A DNA stretch of 64,000 bases from Asterella californica (taxonomy: Eukaryota > Streptophyta > Marchantiopsida > Marchantiales > Aytoniaceae): positions 16,864,001-16,928,000 of the forward strand of contig JAYKYS010000007.1 in assembly GCA_036924285.1 (NCBI GenBank). The letters run 5' to 3'. The position numbers and the translations under genes are program-made. This document shows, in pieces, positions 1 through 12,263 of this stretch; within the stretch, counting starts at the first letter, position 1, and every line of letters begins with the position of its first letter. The notes beneath the pieces are model-generated. The model saw only the letters and a program-made list of their open reading frames with translations, was not told the origin of the DNA and made no database searches.

Positions 1-52
1 AGATCAGGGAGAGTTAGATGCAGATGATAGTGCATCTAACTCTCCCTGATCT
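1..52. repeat. Perfect 22-bp hairpin with 8-nt loop at window edge
   Basis: Bases 1-22 are the exact reverse complement of bases 31-52, leaving loop 23-30 (GATGATAG). The left arm begins at the first base of the window, so the stem may be longer than can be seen. It lies upstream of a decayed integrase fragment. It could be a small-RNA-type fold, a transposon footprint or part of an element; nothing decides between these. Confidence 0.85.
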
Positions 53-225
53 GGTGTGGGGTGAGGTTGTCACTGACAACTGCTTATAACCCCGAAGGAA
101 ATGTCAAGAGCGAACGCGGTCATCCACCCATTGTGAAGGTTTTGGTGAAGACCTGCAACGGAAAGGTGCGCGAGTGACCTCGACTCTTATCATTTGCGTT
201 ATGGACAGATCGAACGACACACAAC

Positions 226-721
226 TCGATAACAAATTACATGCTAGTGGAGCTCATCACAGGTCAGAACTATCATGCCGATTGAAGAACACGTTCTGAC
301 ATGGAGTGTGTTATCTTCGGAGGACAATCTGACTAGGGAAGAACTTCTTGCTATTCAATTTAGACAGTTAGAGAGAAGATCTGAGGATATCCAAGCTGCT
401 TTGGATAGGCAACGAGAAGCACGGTTGAAGAACAAAGTCAGATTTGGTCATCGACATCATTTAAGACCTAGGGAAATGAAGGAAGGTGATTGGGTGTTAG
501 TCTATGACAACAGTCTAGACAACCAGCATAGTGCACTACGAAAGTTTTTCAAGCGATGGTTTGGTCCGTATGTGATGAAGAAGGTTCATGACAATGCAAC
601 TTACGTCTTGCAAGAGTGGGACGGAATGAGCTTGAAAGCACAAGTGGCAAGTAAACGTGTCAAGATTTTCAAAAAGAGAGATGAGGAGGTCGATCTAGCA
701 GATATCTTGACAGAGTTTTAG
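226..721 (+). pseudogene. Ty3/gypsy integrase C-terminal remnant
   Basis: The open stretch from 275 to 721 (148 codons) carries the end of a Ty3/gypsy polyprotein. A charged linker (LTREELLA, then QLERRSEDIQAALDRQ) is followed by the GPY/F module, with WVLVYDN near residue 70 and FKRWFGPYV near residue 90, and a basic tail. These modules follow the integrase catalytic core and help the protein bind DNA and chromatin. The catalytic core (D,D-35-E) is not visible upstream, and bases 226-275 appear to continue the linker in another frame, so the copy is truncated and frameshifted. About 140 bp downstream an LTR head begins at 860, the expected order for the 3' end of a plus-strand element. Confidence 0.85.
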
Positions 722-859
722 TTTGAGGATGAGAATTATGCAGTAGAGCTTGAAGATGAGGTTGACTACGATGAGAAGTATGACGACAAGACAAGGTGCG
801 TGCCAGTTCACTCATTGGTTGGTATCTCTGGTGCATAAGTTTAGAGGGGTTGGATATCG

Positions 860-1630
860 TGTCGTGGACCGACTCCTATCTGAAAATCTATTTTGATCTT
901 ATCATTATCGCTCCAAAGACACTTATGAGACTAAAATGAGACTTTTTGCAACAACTTCAGATCTTCACTTTCATTGCATCAATGGGTAGAGCTCGTTATC
1001 AGCTTTCCATAGGCACTTCGTCTACTTCATTTGGACGCTTAGCGATGAAGTTACGAGATTCAGAAGAAGGAAAAATCAAGCAAAGTCTTAGCTTACTATT
1101 GCTGACTGGGTATTTGTGACTCTTGGCGCTATACTAAGGACGCAATGGGTATGCTTCCTCATTATCTGAGAAAACTTTCACGTACAGCGACTGACGTAAA
1201 GGGGCAGCTTAATGAGCTAACTTGCACCTGCGACCTATCACGTACGATTTGAAAGATTTGGAGGTCCAATACAAACATGCAAGGCGTCATTGGGTTCAAA
1301 TCTATGCAAGCTACGCACTAGTTAAGACGGTTCGTGAAGAGACAGATCAGAGAGTGTGTTCTAGGAGAAATTGAGACACAAGAAAAAGATTTGGAGGATT
1401 TCAATCATCTGTGAAAGAGAGTTGGACCGTTCAAGAGTCCAAACTTGTTGTCCTTGGATCCATCGGGATCAGAACATCGAGTTCTTCAGAAAATTGAAGA
1501 CAATACGAAGTTTCATCGGTTGATTTGGAAGTTCTGAGTGAAATTGACTCACAAGAAAACACTTACGTCAGTTTTCATCGCCTACGATCTGAGATGGGTT
1601 GTTCTTCCAATCAATGAGCCAAGCTCTTCG
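860..1630 (+). mobile_element. LTR fragment, 5' half, plus orientation (LTR family A)
   Basis: The segment starts TGTCGTGGACC at 860, soon after the integrase remnant. Its sequence recurs reverse-complemented at about 6560-7416 (for example the block with CTCCAAAGACACTTATGAGA) and again in plus orientation at 48960-49640. It therefore looks like the first half of a long LTR. Homology to the other copies stops near 1640, exactly where a hairpin begins. The rest of the LTR lies on the other strand just beyond (1740-2530). Confidence 0.75.
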
Positions 1631-1710
1631 TTTTCCTGGACATCCTTCACGTAAAATCTGACATGCTATCGTCATCGTGTCAGATTTTGCGTGAAGGATG
1701 TCTAGGAAAA
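1631..1710 (+). repeat. 33-bp hairpin, 14-nt loop, at an LTR inversion junction
   Basis: Arms 1631-1663 and 1678-1710 pair over all 33 positions, with loop 1664-1677. The only two non-Watson-Crick pairs would be G.U wobbles in a plus-strand transcript; a minus-strand transcript would have A.C mismatches there. The hairpin replaces sequence that is continuous in the other LTR copies and separates a forward LTR half from an inverted one. It could be an inverted-repeat transcript source or a scar of template-switch repair. Confidence 0.85.
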
Positions 1711-1739
1711 CATGAGGTTCTTTGCTGTGGAGATGTAGT

Positions 1740-2530
1740 GTGCTGAACAGAGACAAGAAAGAGAGAAACAAGCACTAAAACGAGCATCGCAATATATATC
1801 AACTCCCAATGTATATACACTGCTGGTTCTTTCTCCCTAAGAACACAAAACTGAGAAACAGATCAAAGCGGTCCATAATCTACACCAACCTCCCTAAAAT
1901 GAGTCATTGAATCTCAACCCAAACCCAAAACTAGAGAAGCGTAGCTCAAAACAAGAAAAACATCCCTTTGCTAACAAAAAGAGCTGCATCAGTATCACAC
2001 GATTCAAACCCAAGTCCAAACAACGTTCACGTACAAGCCCTTAGCTAAAGCTAGCTATCACAAGCTGTACATAACCAACTTGATCTCTAACGAACTCAAC
2101 AAGACGAAAATCGTAGTGAAAGAACCAAAAAAGATCTATTTGAGAACTTTTTCTTTTCACCAAACGATCTTCAGATTCGATAGAGTCTTCTTCCCTGACT
2201 CCGTTGGTCCAAGAAACCTTTAGATCCAACTTTCGACAGCCGAGATATCGCCGATTTTTGGTCGTAGGTGATCGAACCTTCAAAAACTTCTCCCTACGGC
2301 TTAAAACCGCACACATCATCCAAACGGATCGCCTGATCTGATATCCGTCTTCTGTGATAGGTAGATCTAGCTACTTTGAACCCAATGAGACTCCAAACAA
2401 GTCATTTGGAGTTCCCCTCGTAAAATTACGCAAGAAATTTGGTCGCAGGATGTCAAAAATTGACATAAATCAACTCCCTGCGGCTCAAACTCGCTTACCA
2501 CTCAAATCCAATCCACATACACTACGGATT
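1740..2530 (-). mobile_element. LTR fragment, 3' half, minus orientation (LTR family A)
   Basis: Bases from about 1861 to 2520 match about 5800-6430 nearly base for base, for example AGCGTAGCTCAAAACAAGA and CCCTTAGCTAAAGCTAGCT in both. The shared segment is the downstream half of the LTR of the minus-strand element. Short open frames here are non-coding LTR sequence, not genes. Homology ends near 2530, where degenerate pol sequence begins. Confidence 0.75.
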
Positions 2531-2559
2531 CACGGACTTGATATATGCGATCGATCGTA

Positions 2560-3950
2560 ACATCATAATATCAGGAGTCGTACAATTCATGATCATCTCT
2601 AACAACCGCAAACAATTAGTTTCAACCACCACTGCTGCTCCAATCAAATACTCTTGCTCAAATTTCATGGCTGAAACAATACCTCATAGTTCTCTCTTCA
2701 CTTGCGGGTATGCACGTTGATGAGCATTTAACACCTTCGCTCCGAACCTTATCGCAAACTTGTCTCCATCCTCATCATCATGTCCTACTGCCCATCCGAT
2801 TGCAATCGGACTTGTATCTACAGTAAGACCACCGGCTTGGCACCCTTGTAATCAATCCTTCCCAAAACTAGAGGAGATGATAGTAAGGACTTCAGCTTCC
2901 GCACTACATCAATATGGACTTCTTCCATCTGAACTTATGACCTTTGCGTAACAACCCATATAATGGATCCACCACATGCGCATAATGAGGAATCCAAATG
3001 TGATAGAATACACAAGCACCCAAAAATCTTCTTACTTCTGTCAACGAGTTGCAAACCTCCTTCATCCTCAATCGCATCCACTTTGTTCGGGTCTGACTTC
3101 CGATCAAACGATCCACACAAATGACCAACGATCAAACTTCTCTAACTCCAAATATAGATTTCGTATCTGACAACGTGAGATGAACTTCCTCAAGTCGAGA
3201 TAGGATCTTCTCACAATCTGCAATGTGATCGATAATGTATCACCGACACCCCTTCTAATCTAATGCTTAATCCTTTTCATCTTCCACACATCCTTTGATG
3301 AGGATGTCATCCAAGAACGGCATCGTCTTTTCAGGAATGAAGTCCTTTAGAACTTTATCCATCTTGTTCATCATGTGTGCTACTGACTTAGTAGCTCATT
3401 GTGATAAGATACACATCCTAACCAACCCCAAAAGTGTCCTCATTGTCGTGAAGCTTCTGCTCTCCTCCGCTAGTTGAAATTGATCATATCCTGAGTAAAG
3501 ATCTCTCATTGAGTGAATTGCTCTTCTTGCAAACGCTTCAGCAAACTCGTCCACAATCGGTCCCACCTCAGCATTTCTGATTGTTACTGCGTTCACCGAC
3601 TGCATATCTTGGATGAACCGTATTGACTCATTCTTCTTAGACACTGTAAACCATCTGCTCGAATACGGTGCAAACGACGGCTCCAAGATCTTCATCCGCA
3701 TCTTCTCTTTCAGCAACTCCATCAGTTTAAGCAAGTGAGCCCTCGGTACTAGAATTGGTCTCAGATTCCACGGCACATGCGGTACTGTGAAGATAACCAT
3801 CATGGTAACAAAGTATGGGTCTACATACCCAATCTCATGTGGCTCAAAGACAAATGCTTTCTCATGTCGTGAAAGCATCTCCTCCAACTCCTTTGCGATC
3901 CATTCTTCTCCATTCTTCATTGAAAGCATCTCCTCCAACCCCATAGCGAC
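2560..3950 (-). pseudogene. Ty3/gypsy reverse transcriptase and RNase H remnant
   Basis: Reading on the minus strand, 3944 to 3396 encodes a damaged reverse transcriptase. It has the N-terminal block ILEPSFAPYSSRW (normally I-x-P-S-x-S-P-x-A-S-P), then ESIRFIQDMQSVNAVT and MRDLYSGYDQFQL, corresponding to the R-x-x-x-D-Y-R-x-L-N and D-L-x-S-G-Y-x-Q motifs. The catalytic YxDD box is not visible as an intact motif. Further along (3128 to 2904) comes the RT/RNase H connection, RRFLGACVFYHIWIPHYA, followed by a frameshifted RNase H region to about 2560. Stops and shifts show that this copy is dead. It belongs with the gag remnant at 4506-5757 and the LTR at 5790-7416. Confidence 0.85.
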
Positions 3951-4220
3951 TCATTCTTCTTAGGCACTATAACCATCTGCTCGAATACGGTGCAAACGAC
4001 GGCTCCAAGATCTTCATCCGCATCTTCTCTTTCAGCAACTCCACCAGTTTAGGCAAGTGAGCCCGCGGTACTGGAATTGATCTCAGATTTCACAGCACAT
4101 GCGGTATTGTGAAGATAACCATCGGGGTAACAACGTATGGGTCTACACACCCAATCTCATGTGACTCAAAGGCAAATGCTTTCTCATGTCGTGAAAGCAT
4201 CTCCTCCAACTCCTTTGTTC
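3639..4220 (-). repeat. Tandem duplication (~320 bp) inside the RT region
   Basis: The block beginning GAATACGGTGCAAACGACGG at 3661 recurs at 3983, and both copies run on through the RT N-terminal motifs and the segment encoding ELEEMLSRHEKAF. The period is about 322 bp. The copies differ at a modest number of positions, so the duplication happened within this element after insertion or shortly before. Confidence 0.85.
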
Positions 4221-5757
4221 TTTCTTTTGATGAAGAAGTAGCATCATCCATCGGTAGATCTTGAGCTCTCACATCCTGAAGCTCTTGACGAACCTTCTCT
4301 CCTCGAGTCTGTCTCTTTGGAGAAGATCCTTCCCTTGCATCGTCTGAATCTCGTCTTCTATTTTCTTCCAACAATACTTCGTGTTGGTTCTTGGTGATGT
4401 AAGCATGCACCGATAGAGTTTTTATCGTATCCTCTCATCCAGTATCCCTTCATATTGTAGCAGCTGTCCTCAACAATGTCTCACATGTCATCTTTCCTTT
4501 CTGTTTCACGGAGATGGCAGATGATCACAATCCACAAGCTCAACATGCTCGTTAGAACTCCTCTCAGCTTGATGCTCAACCCTTGTGTCATAAGTTCCAG
4601 CCTCCACGATTGCAACTGCTTGCGCTGATAAGTGGTCCTCAACCAACTTCTTCATCCCTCCTCTACCAAAGTTGGTCTGAAAAAGTGCACCTGTATCTCT
4701 CAACGCTACTTTTCCATCCTTCCAAATCACACCTTGTTATAAGATATCGGTGAACTCTTTGCAATCTCTGCTTGGATGATCGGTATCATCACACCAGATA
4801 CACCGTTGGATCCAACCTTGCTTGCTCCGCTTGTAGACCTTTGCTCCTCCAATCTTGTGAGCTTGATCTACAGGTCTCGCATTTCACGCATGATCTCCTC
4901 AAGACTTGAATCATCCTTCTTCGGAGACACTACAGGTGCTTGCACAACCGGAACAACTGGAGCAACTAGTATCATCTGTCTAGCAACAGGCACCACTAGA
5001 CGAACCACAGGAACAGATGCTACAACATTCAGTGCTGGTGCTGGTCTCCTAATAGGAACCTTCTCTCGTCTTTGCTCCCTCTTGGTAAGCAGACCAACTG
5101 CTTCCTCAACTTTCTTCCAACTACTGGTCAATCCATCGTCTTCCTCCTGATCCTCCAGAAGTACCTCCAGCTTCTCTTGCAGTTTCTCATCTACATCTTG
5201 TTGGACTGCAGCGTCAACTTCTCCATCATAGTCAGCCGAGAAAACTGTTTCTCAAACTCCCAGAGTAACTCAGTAGCTTGTAAACCCTTCCTCGGCTGCT
5301 CAATCCACTCCAAGAATGACTTCTTGGTGATCCGATCAGAGTCTTCCAAGAAGTACTCATCCTCAAGGCACGAGCAAACGTCTCCCAATCCTTGTCAAAA
5401 TGCTTCGTTAGCATTTTAACATGATCTCTAATCTCTGGAGCTACTGCCAACTCAAATGTCTTCAATCATCTCATCTTCTGATATCCGATTCAGCTCCATC
5501 TCCTTCACATAATGTTTCAGATATCTTGAGATATCTCTCCCACCAAATTGGTCAATCTTGCTGACCACCACTTGAAGCGCTTTGTTACCAAAGCTTCCTT
5601 TCGCTCATCAGACTGTTGCTGTCGTATGAACAATGTGAATGCTTGAAACATCGATGTTGTAGCCGGATCCAACTGCGCCTTTTGCAATCCACCTAAACTA
5701 CTCGCTCTGTTTCCATCACCATTCTCGTCCCCACTCATGATTACCAGTCTCCTCTTC
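4090..5757 (-). pseudogene. Ty3/gypsy gag-like and protease-linker remnant
   Basis: Several minus-strand open pieces succeed each other in changing frames: 5759-5517 (probable gag start, with SGDENGDGNRASSLGG), 5465-5232 (FELAVAPEIRDHVKMLTKHF, a capsid-like helical segment), 5131-4868 (EEAVGLLTKREQRREK followed by a Val/Pro-rich linker), 4730-4506 and 4410-4090 (leading into the duplicated RT start). The order is that of gag followed by pol. A homologous gag is at about 53.7-54.6 kb. No CCHC knuckle or protease D-S/T-G motif is intact here. The assignment rests on position and on similarity between the two copies. Confidence 0.65.
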
Positions 5758-5789
5758 AAAGTTCAAACACTTAAGAAATCTCCACCCTG

Positions 5790-7416
5790 GACTTTCACGT
5801 CGAGTTCACTCTCAACCTAGACCCAAAACTGCCGAAGCGTAGCTCAAAACAAGAGAAACATCCCTTTGCTAACAAAAGAAGTTGCATCAGTATCACACGA
5901 TTCAAACCCAAGTCCAAACAACATTCACGTACAAGCCCTTAGCTAAAGCTAGCTACCACAAGCTGTACATAACCAACTAGATCTCTAACGAACTCAAAAA
6001 GACAAAAATCGTAGCGAAAGAACCGAAAAATGTCTATATGAGAACTTTTTCCTTTCACCAAATGGTGTTCAGATGTCGATAGAGTCTTCGTCCTTGACTC
6101 CGTTGGCCCAAGAAACCTTCAGATCCAACTCTCGACAACCGAGATATCACCGATTTTTGATCATAGGTGACGGAATCTTCAAAAACTCCTCCATGCGGCT
6201 TAAATCCGCACACATCGCCCAAACGGGTCGTCTGATCTGATATCCGTCTTCTCTAGTAGGTAGATCTAACTATCTTGAATCCAACGAGACTCCAAACAAG
6301 CCGTTTGGAATTCTTCTCGCAAAACCACATAAGAAATTTGGTCACAGTATGTAAAAAAATTGACGTAAAATCGACTCCCTGCGACTCAAACTCGCTCACC
6401 ACACCCAAATCAACAATCCAATCTACATACGATCTTCTTTTATGCGTAGGTGAAGACTCCTTGATTGCGTATGCATCAAGAACAAAGAGTTTGGCTCCCC
6501 GATCGCGAAGTACAACCTAATCTCAGGTCGCATGCTATGAAAAATAGACGTAAGCGCTTCCCTACGAGTCAATTTCACTCAAAACATCATCCGATAAAAC
6601 TTCGTATCGTCTTCAATTTCTGAAGAACTCGGCGTTCTGATTCCAATGGATCCAATGACATCAAGTTTGGACTCCAGAACGACCCGAACGATCTAACTCT
6701 CCTTCACATGTCACTGAAGTCCTCCAAAAACCTTCCATGCGTCTCAATTTCCCCCAGAACACACTCCTCGATCCGCCTCTTCACGAACCGTCTTAACCAA
6801 CGCATAGCCTGCACAAATCTGAACCCAATGACACCTTGCGCGCATGCATTGGACTTCTCAGTTCTCCAAGCCGTCCACCGACAAGTCGCAGAAACAAGCT
6901 AGTCCTTTAAGCTGCCCCCTTACGTCAGTAACTGTACGTACAAGTTTTCTCAGATAATGAGCTAGCAGGACCTTTGCGTCCTTGGTATAGCGCCAAGAGT
7001 CGCAAATACCCAGTCAGCAATAGTTAACTAGGGCCTAGCTTGGTTTTCTCTTCTTTCGAGTGCCGTAACTTCACCATTAAGCGTCCACATGAAATAGATG
7101 AAGTGCCCATAGAAGCTTGACAACGAGCTCTACCCATTGATGCGATGATAGTGAAGATCTGAAGTTGTCCAAAAGTCCACAAGCTAAGGCCTAACTTGCT
7201 TTTCTCATCTTTTGAGTCTCGTAACTTCTCGACTATGCGTCCAAATGAAGTAGACAAAGTGCCCATGGAAAGCTGACAATGAGCTCTATCCATTGATGCC
7301 ATGAAAGTGAAGATCCGAAGTTGTGCAAAAAGTCTCATTTTTAGTCTCATGAGTGTCTTTGGAGCGATAATGATAAGCATCGAAATAGATTTTCAGGTAG
7401 GAGACGGTCCACGACA
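5790..7416 (-). mobile_element. 5' LTR of the minus-strand Ty3/gypsy element (LTR family A)
   Basis: On the minus strand it begins TGTCGTGGACCGTCTCC at 7416 and ends before the gag start at about 5757. Its first half matches 860-1630 and its second half matches 1740-2530. At about 1.6 kb it is the longest and least broken copy of this LTR in the window. The exact 3' boundary and the primer-binding site are not evident. Confidence 0.75.
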
Positions 7417-9419
7417 TGACAACGGTCCTTCCTGAAAGACTTCGCACTATGTCTTCTGGATTCCTTCTTCCAGATGACATTTTCCAAAAGACGTATTCCA
7501 AAAAAAGTCGATTTCTTTCAAAAAATCCATCTTAAGTTCATCTTCCCATTAAGCAGGGGATAAACTTAAGTAATAAAGTTAATTCAAATATATATATTGA
7601 AAAATCCCAAAACTTGTAAACTGTGGGCACCACAATCTTGTATTCTTTCGATTTAAGGTTAAAGCTTGCTATGATCCAAAGGATATGTATAAGTTCTAGA
7701 AAACTACGTTACAAACATATTACATCTGCGCTCTACCTGAAGTACTCAGCTCTATATCATTTAACTAAAAATATCTCTACATTATTAGAAGCATGACTTA
7801 ATATCTCTCCAACGATGCTAGCTATCTGTCAATCCAATCCCACAACTCTATCTGTTACAGAAGATCACCATGATTCCATCGGCGACTTCTCTCTTCTTCG
7901 AGTTGTGATAGTCACTGGTGCGGTATCCATTACTCTCTTGTGGTACTTCCTTGAAGAGCCGCGGGAAATTTTGGACTGCTTTGACCGACGCTTGCGTCGA
8001 AGTACTGTCGAAGAGAAAGCCCCCCTCTTTCCTTCCATCGTCAATGCTTATGACGAAGGACCAGTGTGCTTCGGTCCAATTCGTAGACCTCCCATACGAG
8101 TCGTCCGAAGGATGTTGTCTGCATACTTTCAACTCCTGTACCAGTTTAGTCGATATCATTCCCCACCAAGATAGTAAGAGGAATGACAGTCTCATCTCTT
8201 CCAAGTCTTTCGCGTATCAGCGAAGTCCAACTCGGTTAACATCTAGCGCCCGAAGCCGCGGTCGCTTGGTTGTCTACATCCCTTGCATATATTGTAGATC
8301 TAAGTGACAGACGAAGTATGAATGCTACGAAGAAAAAAAGTGAGAGACGAAGATGCCAGCTTCTTCCTCGCAATCTGACTTTGGCGAAAAACAGATACTT
8401 TGTAGGTCGGAGAATGCGGCGTGCTCCGCTCCTGCTTCCCTCTGATCGCTATAAGACAAATGACCTTAGTCATTCTACTTATATGTCACGATCGTCTCTC
8501 TGCACGTGCCGAAGTTAGGGTTTTCTTAGTCTCACTGATGTTCTTCGACGTCCGCAGTACTACGAGGTCATTCCTCCTCAACTTCGTCACAACTTCAATC
8601 TTCTATAACTTTGTCATTCAGATTCCATTCGTCTTATACAACACATCGTTAGAAAGTTCTTCGTCCGAAGAATTCAACTATGAGAAAATCTTATTCGAAC
8701 TGTCTCCATAAATTCGATAGATTCTTCCAGAACAGAGATTCTTCACTAAACTTCTAATTAACACTATTCTACTCCTATCTTCTATCTTCTACAACATATT
8801 GTTCTTATTTGCTTTACAACTAATCAATTAATTAACAAAAATGAAAAATCAAGGTTTCACACTCAGTACTCGATTAAATTATTTATTATAATTTATCTAC
8901 TTATCAACATATGTGTTGATCATGATACCTCTTTGTGTCGATATTGACAGTTTCATATATTCGCATGTGACACTTGTACATGCCGCAAGTTGCATGCCTT
9001 GCATGCCGAGTGGACGACCCTCTTATCTCTATGAGACATGGCAGCTACGAGAGAGATAGTATAGACATAGATAAGCACCCTCACTTGCTTCAGAAGTGGT
9101 AAAATAATCGATAGAATCATGTACTATTGTAAACATCTGATGAATAAATAGTGCACTCTATAGACTCCTTTGCACATATGACAAAATATTCTTATCGCCT
9201 GGAGTTGATAAGAGATGTGATATAATTCATTTCATTCATTTGAATCATTTCAAATATGACATGCTCAATGACATGCCCAACAGAACAGTTTATGGATAAG
9301 ATTTTACCTTATTACCTTCCTTAGCAAACCGTCTTTGATTTTATAACGGGTGAGTATATACCCAAGTAAGGTTAAGAAGGTTTCATAACCTGCTACATCC
9401 ATCTTTTGACCTTCGGCGC

Positions 9420-9470
9420 AAGTGTGAAACTTGATTTTCATGTAGGATGCGGTGCATGATACGACAACAG
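9420..9470 (-). mobile_element. Relic of the LTR family A head
   Basis: The reverse complement reads TGTCGTATCATGCACCGC, then ATGAAAATCAAG, aligning with the LTR starts at 860 (plus) and 7416 (minus). Little recognisable LTR follows, so it is a short decayed fragment. Confidence 0.55.
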
Positions 9471-10032
9471 TAAATAATCTCAGTAACCAATCATCTTGTT
9501 GGTGTGATGGATCAGACAATAGAATAAATGATTTTTTTCATGATATATTTATCTCATGTATCATATCGGTAAATTTCCATATTAAAATTTAAAGAAATGA
9601 TAAAAAATACACATGGAATTCTCTCATTTTGGTTACAAAGTGATTGGGAATTGGATCTTCCATGACCATTTTCATTGTTCGGGTGGAGATGTTCTAAAGA
9701 ACTATCTAAGGAAGATAATGAGCTCATATACTCATACCTTTTCTATGACTTGCATATTGAGTCCCATCGATCTTTTCTATCTGACTATTGTCTCTCTTAC
9801 ATGACTCACATGTGTTTGGAGATACTTCCACTTGACGTACTGCAGTCACTAAAAGACAAATAGATTTACAGTCAAAATTGCATCCAATGATTCTCGATGC
9901 AATTTGAGATCTTATTTTTGAAGTACGTTTGTATTCTTCACATCCCTCTTATTTCACAAAGAAAAGATGAGACGAGAGCAGAAAAAATTTCCACTCGTAT
10001 GCTCTCATGTTGAATGTACAAGGTCCGTCCAA

Positions 10033-10460
10033 AAGCTTGTATGTCAGTCAAGACTGACGTATGTCTGGGATACTCCTTGACGAATTTGTTGTTTAAGGTG
10101 TCGTCGGACGACAAATTCTAAGTGAATAGCGATTCACATTGCCTAGTGCGGTACGTCAAGTGGACATCCGGCAATCAACTGGAGACAAACGAAATTCCAG
10201 TCGTAATCGGAATATTTCTGAGCAATGGTGAATGTAATTTCATCATCAGATATGTTTCAAACATACGTCTAAGTCATAAATTCGTTTAGTAACTCTGTAT
10301 TGCTCACTACTTTTGCCAGACGTATGTCTAATCGTCTAACGGACAAGACCCGGCAAGAGATCTATATGTCAAGCAACCTGACGTAAGACTGCACTCTTAT
10401 CTTGACGGAGATTGTTGTGTAGCTACTCACCGGAAGCAATTCAAGCGATGTGAATGAAGC
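10033..10460. repeat. Diverged direct repeat pair with ACGT-core motifs
   Basis: Two segments of about 100 bp, at roughly 10033-10140 and 10360-10460, share the order ATGTCA...CTGACGTA...TTGACG...TTGTTG...ATTCA. GACGTATGTCT occurs near 10059 and 10319, and its inverse ACATACGTCT near 10262. No coding potential is visible. It could be a decayed LTR or MITE, or a patch of ACGT-core sites. Confidence 0.45.
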
Positions 10461-12263
10461 ATAAGTCTAAGTTTCATGAGTCTTCTTTCTTTCTGTATGT
10501 CTTCTTTTCTTCTCGTTTGTTGCCATTATATTCTTTTCTAGCATTCCTTCTTAACTCTGTACAATACACTGTTTGTCTAGTAATGAGGTGTTTATCCTGT
10601 GTGCAAATAATCTCCATCTCTTGAAAAAAAAAACAAAACAATCTGCATTCCGCAGTCTAGTCTAAATACATAATAAAGCGATAATAACCCATCTTTGAAT
10701 GGAGCGAAGATGGGAGAGGTGAATATGCAAGGTGGTTGAATTTATCTTGCAAGAAGGTTAGAGTATAAATTGAACATGTGAAAAAATATTTTTCTCTATA
10801 GTATTCTTATCTTTTCTGGAGCGTGCTTTGAAGTATTGTTTACAAGTTCTTTTTATCAATTCTTGCATACGTAGAAAAGTTATTATTTGTATGCAAAGAG
10901 TTTTATATCTCCCTTAAGGATAATTGTATTTGAAATTTAATATTTATAAAATAATGATTAATAACTCATAGAAAGATCAAATTTTAGCCTTGTGAAAAGA
11001 AACTGATTGTGACATAACAACCCACTACCTATCCGAGCCAATTGTGCCCTCCTATTTCCTTTCCGCTCTTCACGTTTGTCTGTTTCTATCTTTCTAGCAT
11101 ATGTGCATTTTGCATATTTATTGGTTGCATATTTATTTTACCATACTTCAAAAAACATGGTACTGTCGGTCAACTTGAGATAAGTGGAATCGGCCATGTC
11201 TATATTTTTGTGAGAAGTTTCATTGTGAAATCTAAATGCTAAACGAGTTCAGTGATGCAGTATGTCTCAATGTACACGCTGTTTAGAACACTAAGACTTT
11301 GAAGATTAAAGGTCACTATGTAGTTAGTAATGATGTATTGGTTGAAGAGAGATTGTGATTAGTGACCGTGTCAGTGACATGTTTGAATGCACACATCAGT
11401 TTGCTTAGCATGTATAGTTTACCATGTATTTTATTTTTGAGAAAATTTGATGAAAAAGTATTTAGTTACGGTTGAAAATAATGAAATGAATGAAATGATG
11501 AATGACATGAAAAAGTGACTAGTTTTACTTTCTGGTATGCAGTCAAGGGTGTGATACAGCAATACATATTAAGGTGAGTGTGATCAAACCTACTGCGGGT
11601 GTGATAAAGAAAATTTCTGATGTTTTAGAGACAACAACCAATCGTAAAGAATATCGTGAATCGTGAAAAAAAATTTACTGCATTTTATAGAATCTGGTTC
11701 AATCTTCAGAGACATCATTACTCATGATCTATACAAAGTTTGAAATCAAGAAGAAATTGAATTTCCTTCTTTTTCTTTTCAAAAACATTTCTGTATCATT
11801 TAGAATAAAACGAGAAGAGACTGTGAGCCATAATATCCACATACCACAAAAGATGTACCTGCCAATTGCTGTGATTGACTTTTACCTCCCCATACGCTTT
11901 TCTTCTTTCTTCCTTCTGTATGCATATTCATTCTTTTATGTTCGGGAAGAGGAGAATATGCAAACACGTTTAATTAATCATATAATTCTTTCGGTAAAAA
12001 GAGTTAAATTATAACTTAAACCTTTTAAAAATTAAATTTTATAACAAGATTGTTCGATTTTATGGTTTTTGCTGTGCGCGGCAATCCACATGCCTTTTAG
12101 GTTTTTCTCAGAAGATCTTCAATTAAATATAAATATAAATATATATTAATTTAAAAATATTAAATATTTATATATTCTTACTAACATCTTGATTACATCC
12201 CCAATATAATGTCCGGTCCAGTATATTTTTAGATTATTTGTTTTTTATACTTGTCTTTTTTCT

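Larger units (their letters stand above)
7500..12260. other. AT-rich intergenic stretch, no gene recognised
   Basis: Only short open frames without recognisable motifs occur here. The longest (about 118-129 codons at 7815-8307, in overlapping frames on both strands) show no family signature. The stretch contains an LTR-head relic at 9420-9470 and a diverged repeat pair at 10033-10460, and otherwise only AT-rich sequence. Confidence 0.6.

Noticed and set aside
7815..8307. Overlapping open frames of 118-129 codons on both strands
   Set aside because: No recognisable domain, both strands open over the same bases, no splice-consistent extension; treated as chance frames.
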